Shown here: in pieces, positions 5,755-8,616 of the stretch
Layout of the letters: the number at the start of each line of letters is the position of its first letter
Numbering within the stretch: position 1 is the stretch's first letter
From: Chthoniobacter sp.
GTDB taxonomy: Bacteria > Verrucomicrobiota > Verrucomicrobiia > Chthoniobacterales > Chthoniobacteraceae
Assembly (NCBI GenBank): GCA_025352865.1
Contig: JANXSB010000328.1
Location: 1-8,616 of the forward strand
DNA: 8,616 nt
Reading direction: 5' to 3'
Translations under genes and position numbers: made by a program
The notes under the pieces: generated by a model
The model's input: only the letters and a program-made list of their open reading frames with translations
What the model was told of the DNA's origin: nothing
Database searches by the model: none

Positions 5755-6054
5755 CGCGTTCGCCGAGAGATCATTCGGGACGCCATCCTCACCGCCATCT
5801 CCGACCGCACCCGCTGGCGCATTTTCGACGAACTCGCCAAAGGCGACGCCCTCCCCGTCTCCGAACTCGCCACCCGCCTCAGCCTCCCCGCCGCCAACAT
5901 CTCCAAACACCTCGCCACCGCCCTCCGCCTCGGCCTCATCGAGCGCGGCTACGGCACCCACTACCGGCTCCCCACCCGCTTCCTCGTCCCCGGCCAGCGC
6001 GCCCTCGACCTCGGCGCCGTCCTCCTCCGCCTCGACCGCCTCGATGGCGTATAA
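5752..6054 (+). CDS. ArsR-like winged-helix DNA-binding protein, non-ATG start or start-mutated gene
   Basis: A reading frame open from 5656 to the TAA at 6052 has no ATG, GTG or TTG, so routine gene finders would miss it. Counted from ACG at 5752 it gives 100 residues with a clear winged helix-turn-helix: DRTRWRIFDELAKG (18-31), VSELATRLSLPAANISKHL (36-54) containing the recognition helix, then LRLGLIERGYGTHYRL (58-73) as helix and wing. This is the ArsR-type transcription regulator layout. No metal-binding cysteines are present. AGAGGA (5739-5744) lies 7 nt before the ACG, an ideal ribosome-site distance, so ACG may be a rare start or an ATG that mutated by one transition (or was misread). 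Codon use is strongly NNC, like real coding DNA. It starts 22 bp after fabF and may be co-transcribed with it. It converges on the NACHT gene. Confidence 0.65.
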   Translation, partial: TRVRREIIRDAILTAISDRTRWRIFDELAKGDALPVSELATRLSLPAANISKHLATALRLGLIERGYGTHYRLPTRFLVPGQRALDLGAVLLRLDRLDGV

Positions 6055-6141
6055 AGACTCCTTCGGATTGGCTCCAAACCGCACCTGCGGGGCGAAGAAT
6101 TCCGCTTTTGTAAGCCAGCGCCAATCAGAAAGACGCCCAGA
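6055..6141. other. 87-bp gap between the convergent winged-helix and NACHT genes
   Basis: No strong rho-independent terminator is visible. Only a 5-bp stem with a 2-nt loop (CCGCA/TGCGG) was found, without a T-tract. Composition shifts here from very NNC-rich coding DNA to the lower-GC tail of the NACHT gene, so this may be one edge of an acquired segment. No direct repeats, tRNA end or integrase signal was seen to support that. Confidence 0.4.
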
Positions 6142-8616
6142 TCATGGCTCCAAGTCGCCAGGCACATTCTCAGCAGTCACACCGCGCACCGTAGGGCCGG
6201 GCTCCCGCTCCCATGCCGTTAGGATTGAGTGTCCCGTCTCACCGAGGGTGGAGAGCATCTGGCGGGCGGTGTCGTTTAGACCGTCAGAAAAAGCACGCCG
6301 GATTTGCTTTGCCAGCTCCTCATCGCTCCAAGGCTCCCGTCGATACCATGCCAAGATGACTGCTGCCTGAAGAGCAACGTCATTGTAACCGTCACGATCT
6401 TCTGCCCGTTTCGTCAGCGTGGTGATGAGATCACCAACGAACGCTTCTCGGGACGGTGGAAAGGCATCTCGGTCGAGCAAGGGAAGGCCTGAAAGAGCGT
6501 AACCTGCCTGACCACCCGGCGGCTTGTCGCGGAAGCGATTGATGAGAAAGAGCAATGCTTCCATACGCTCTACGCTGGCAGGAGCGCGCCAAAGGTTTTG
6601 CCCGCCGATATGGCCGAGGCACCAACAAACAGCAACGAGCAACGGGCGTGAACTGTGTGAAAGCTGCGCCCATAAACTTTCGCCAGCTTGATTCGCGAAT
6701 TCGACAAACCGGGCTGAGTTACGTTTCCAAGGGATCTCAATTTTTCCCCTTATGAGATCGCCAATGACCAAGGCTCCAAGAATTCGATCCCGTCCCTCAC
6801 CGCTCGCCATCCCCGCGCGCAATCGCTGCAAGACATCAGGAAAGGATTCCGCTGACCACGGATAGCCGTCCTCGACAGCCGCGCATGCCTCCGCATAGTC
6901 CGTGGGGTAAGAGTATCCACCTTCCAAAGTTTGAAATTGTGCCATCGCAATTTCCAAAAGGAGAGGAGCAAAGCGACCAAGGGCAAACTTCATGTGAAGA
7001 CCATCGAATCTGAAGGCGACTGGTATTTTGACGATCAGCCGGAATGCCCCTTCCGCTGAGTCTGGACTGATCGGGGGCTCATCCAAAAGACACGACACTA
7101 GCGTTATCAATGCACTGTCGGTTTCCTCCCCGAAGCCATAGCCATGTTTCGCGTGTGCCTCGTTTGCGGTCGCGGTCAGCCTTTCAACTATCTGACTCGC
7201 CGCACGCTTGGCCAAGACTACGGCAAGAGCGATCACCTCGCGCCATTTGGCTTCGCCGAAATGAGGTTCCAGCAGTTCCACCAGCCGGCGACTATCGTGG
7301 GCACCGGGCCGGTGGCCTTGCACGTAACCGCGGGCGGCGAGGTACTCCTGAAAGGTGAGATGCTGGAATTCATAGACCGGCTGGAGATGTTCGTCGGCGA
7401 CTTCGTGACCCACTTGGATGAGCAGGCTGCTACGCCGCTCGATGCGTTCGATGAATTCATCCGGGGTCAGCTTGGTGCCAAAGAGTTCGCTCTCCAATTC
7501 CGCACGGGCCTGCTTGAGCAAGGTGAGGAGCTGGCTGCGGGCGATGCGCTGGACGCCCTGCTCCATCATCCAGCAGGCGAGGTAGCTGAGTTGCGGGAGT
7601 GCTTCCTCGTCATTGATCGGGGTATGGCCCTCGACATTCCAGGTCATGAGCAGCACCTCGACGGCCTTGCTGTAGAGCGTGACGCGGCGCTGCGGGAGCT
7701 GGCCCACCCAGCGTTTCACCACGAGCAGCGTGGTGAGCAGCAGCGGATTGACGACCAATGAGCGGATGCGCTCATTGGTCCAGATTTGCGCCGCGAGGTC
7801 GCGCGCGTCGGCACGGACTTTATCGGTGTTGCCAACGACTTCCACATGCCAGTTCACGCAGAGGCGCTGCACATCGTCCTCGTCGAACGGAGCGAGCCGC
7901 GCCTCGGTGCAAATGTCGGCAATCGTCCCGGCGACGATGCGGAATCCGGCTTCGCGGGATGTGACGACGAGCGCGACGCCGGGATAGACGCGGAGAAAGC
8001 TGCGCAGGTGCTCGGCGAAAATCTTGCGCGTGCCGTCGTCGGAGATTTCGTCGAGACCATCGACGAGGAGTAGCGCGCGACCGGTGGCAAGGGCATCGCG
8101 CAGATGGACGCGAAAGGCCGGGGCGTCATCGCCGAAATGGCGTCCGAGCGCTTCCAAAAGATCGAGGATGGGGCGGGTCGCGTCGGCATGCAGTTCGCGG
8201 CAGCGGAGGAAGAAAGGCAGCCAGGGACGGCGAGGCAGACCATCGGCGACATCAGCGAGCCGCTCGGGATCGGCGTAGGCGGAGGCGAGTCGCTTGAGGA
8301 GGGTGCTCTTGCCGCCACCGGGTGCGGCGAGGATGGCGAGACGTGAATGCTTTTCGAGCATCGCGCCGACCGCTTCAACGCGTTCTTTTTCTCGCTTCGG
8401 CATGCGCCCGAGGACTTCGGCATCGGTCTCGCCTTCGACCAGAACCGCGCGCTCCGCTTCTACCGCGAGCCGCAGCGGGACGAAGAGATGTTCGAGCTTC
8501 ATCCGCTTGACGCTGAGATCGGAATCCGCCGGCAACCCATCGAGCTGCATGGTGCCGCACTCCTCGGCCAGCCAGCGCAGGTAGGCCGCGCGGGCACGGG
8601 CGACTTGCGTAGGATC
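6142..8616 (-). CDS. NACHT-domain STAND NTPase, N-terminus beyond window (partial)
   Basis: The frame is open to the window edge, giving 824 visible residues numbered here from the edge; the 5' end is missing. An internal ATG at 8550 is unlikely to be the start, because in-frame codons upstream (YLRWLAEECG) match the usual segment before NACHT domains. Walker A is AAPGGGKST (97-105) with K103, Walker B LLLVDGLDE (182-190) gives the NACHT acidic signature, and VVTSRE (217-222) is the sensor region. NPLLLTTLL (290-298) and FQHLTFQEYLAA (417-428) are typical of the NACHT helical region. Residues of about 490-824 are helical, with pairs such as LVAVCWCLGHIGG and LQAAVILAWYRR suggesting HEAT-like repeats, and are unassigned; they would be the sensor. 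Such proteins are nucleotide-driven switches, several of which protect bacteria from phage. The effector domain and any partner gene lie outside. The 3' third is lower in GC than the core. Confidence 0.9.
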   Translation of the reverse strand, partial: DPTQVARARAAYLRWLAEECGTMQLDGLPADSDLSVKRMKLEHLFVPLRLAVEAERAVLVEGETDAEVLGRMPKREKERVEAVGAMLEKHSRLAILAAPGGGKSTLLKRLASAYADPERLADVADGLPRRPWLPFFLRCRELHADATRPILDLLEALGRHFGDDAPAFRVHLRDALATGRALLLVDGLDEISDDGTRKIFAEHLRSFLRVYPGVALVVTSREAGFRIVAGTIADICTEARLAPFDEDDVQRLCVNWHVEVVGNTDKVRADARDLAAQIWTNERIRSLVVNPLLLTTLLVVKRWVGQLPQRRVTLYSKAVEVLLMTWNVEGHTPINDEEALPQLSYLACWMMEQGVQRIARSQLLTLLKQARAELESELFGTKLTPDEFIERIERRSSLLIQVGHEVADEHLQPVYEFQHLTFQEYLAARGYVQGHRPGAHDSRRLVELLEPHFGEAKWREVIALAVVLAKRAASQIVERLTATANEAHAKHGYGFGEETDSALITLVSCLLDEPPISPDSAEGAFRLIVKIPVAFRFDGLHMKFALGRFAPLLLEIAMAQFQTLEGGYSYPTDYAEACAAVEDGYPWSAESFPDVLQRLRAGMASGEGRDRILGALVIGDLIRGKIEIPWKRNSARFVEFANQAGESLWAQLSHSSRPLLVAVCWCLGHIGGQNLWRAPASVERMEALLFLINRFRDKPPGGQAGYALSGLPLLDRDAFPPSREAFVGDLITTLTKRAEDRDGYNDVALQAAVILAWYRREPWSDEELAKQIRRAFSDGLNDTARQMLSTLGETGHSILTAWEREPGPTVRGVTAENVPGDLEP

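Noticed and set aside
4278..5939. A 553-codon minus-strand frame opposite fabF
   Set aside because: It covers the complete fabF gene with all catalytic residues and runs through two other genes. Its His/Arg/Ala-rich product is an artefact of GC-rich codon use.
6030..6125. A minus-strand peptide stretch reading WRWLTKAEFFAPQVRFGANP
   Set aside because: It looks protein-like but is flanked by a stop upstream, has no start or domain, and becomes an antisense of the winged-helix frame. It may be a decayed gene end, but there is not enough to call it.
7144..7761. A 205-codon plus-strand frame opposite the NACHT gene
   Set aside because: It is antisense to conserved NACHT helical-domain motifs and contains no recognisable domain.

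Overview
The window reads as chromosomal DNA of a GC-rich bacterium, most likely a member of the Verrucomicrobiota. That is an inference from three things: a secreted protein with a PEP-CTERM anchor ending in an arginine cluster, coding sequences rich in NNC/NNG codons with few strong Shine-Dalgarno sites, and short low-complexity repeats in the intergenic gaps. No RNA gene, CRISPR array, transposase or integrase is visible.

Left part (1-1710, minus strand): a PLP enzyme of the threonine synthase family is followed 44 bp downstream by a 90-residue ubiquitin-like sulfur carrier ending in Gly-Gly. The carrier resembles the CysO branch of the MoaD/ThiS family. The two probably form one transcription unit that runs leftward towards the window edge. 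The gap to the next gene holds a strong ribosome site that makes the threonine synthase start ambiguous, two inverted repeats and candidate promoters.

Middle part (2066-4350): a plus-strand gene encodes a zinc ribbon, a long Ala/Glu-rich coiled coil and one C-terminal membrane segment. It converges, across a GC-rich hairpin, on a minus-strand gene for an exported beta-propeller-like PEP-CTERM protein.

Right-middle part (4479-6054, plus strand): a complete FabF-type beta-ketoacyl-ACP synthase is followed 22 bp later by a 100-codon reading frame for a small ArsR-like winged-helix regulator. This frame has no ATG, GTG or TTG. A Shine-Dalgarno-like site sits 7 nt before an in-frame ACG, so it is either a gene with an unusual start or one whose start has mutated.

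Right part (6142-8616, minus strand): a large STAND NTPase with a NACHT domain. Its N-terminus, where the effector domain of such proteins normally lies, is cut off by the window edge. Its C-terminal third is helical, unassigned, and clearly lower in GC than the NACHT core. Bacterial NACHT proteins are known antiphage or signalling ATPases, so this is the best candidate for an accessory system here. The rest looks like ordinary metabolism and cell-envelope genes.
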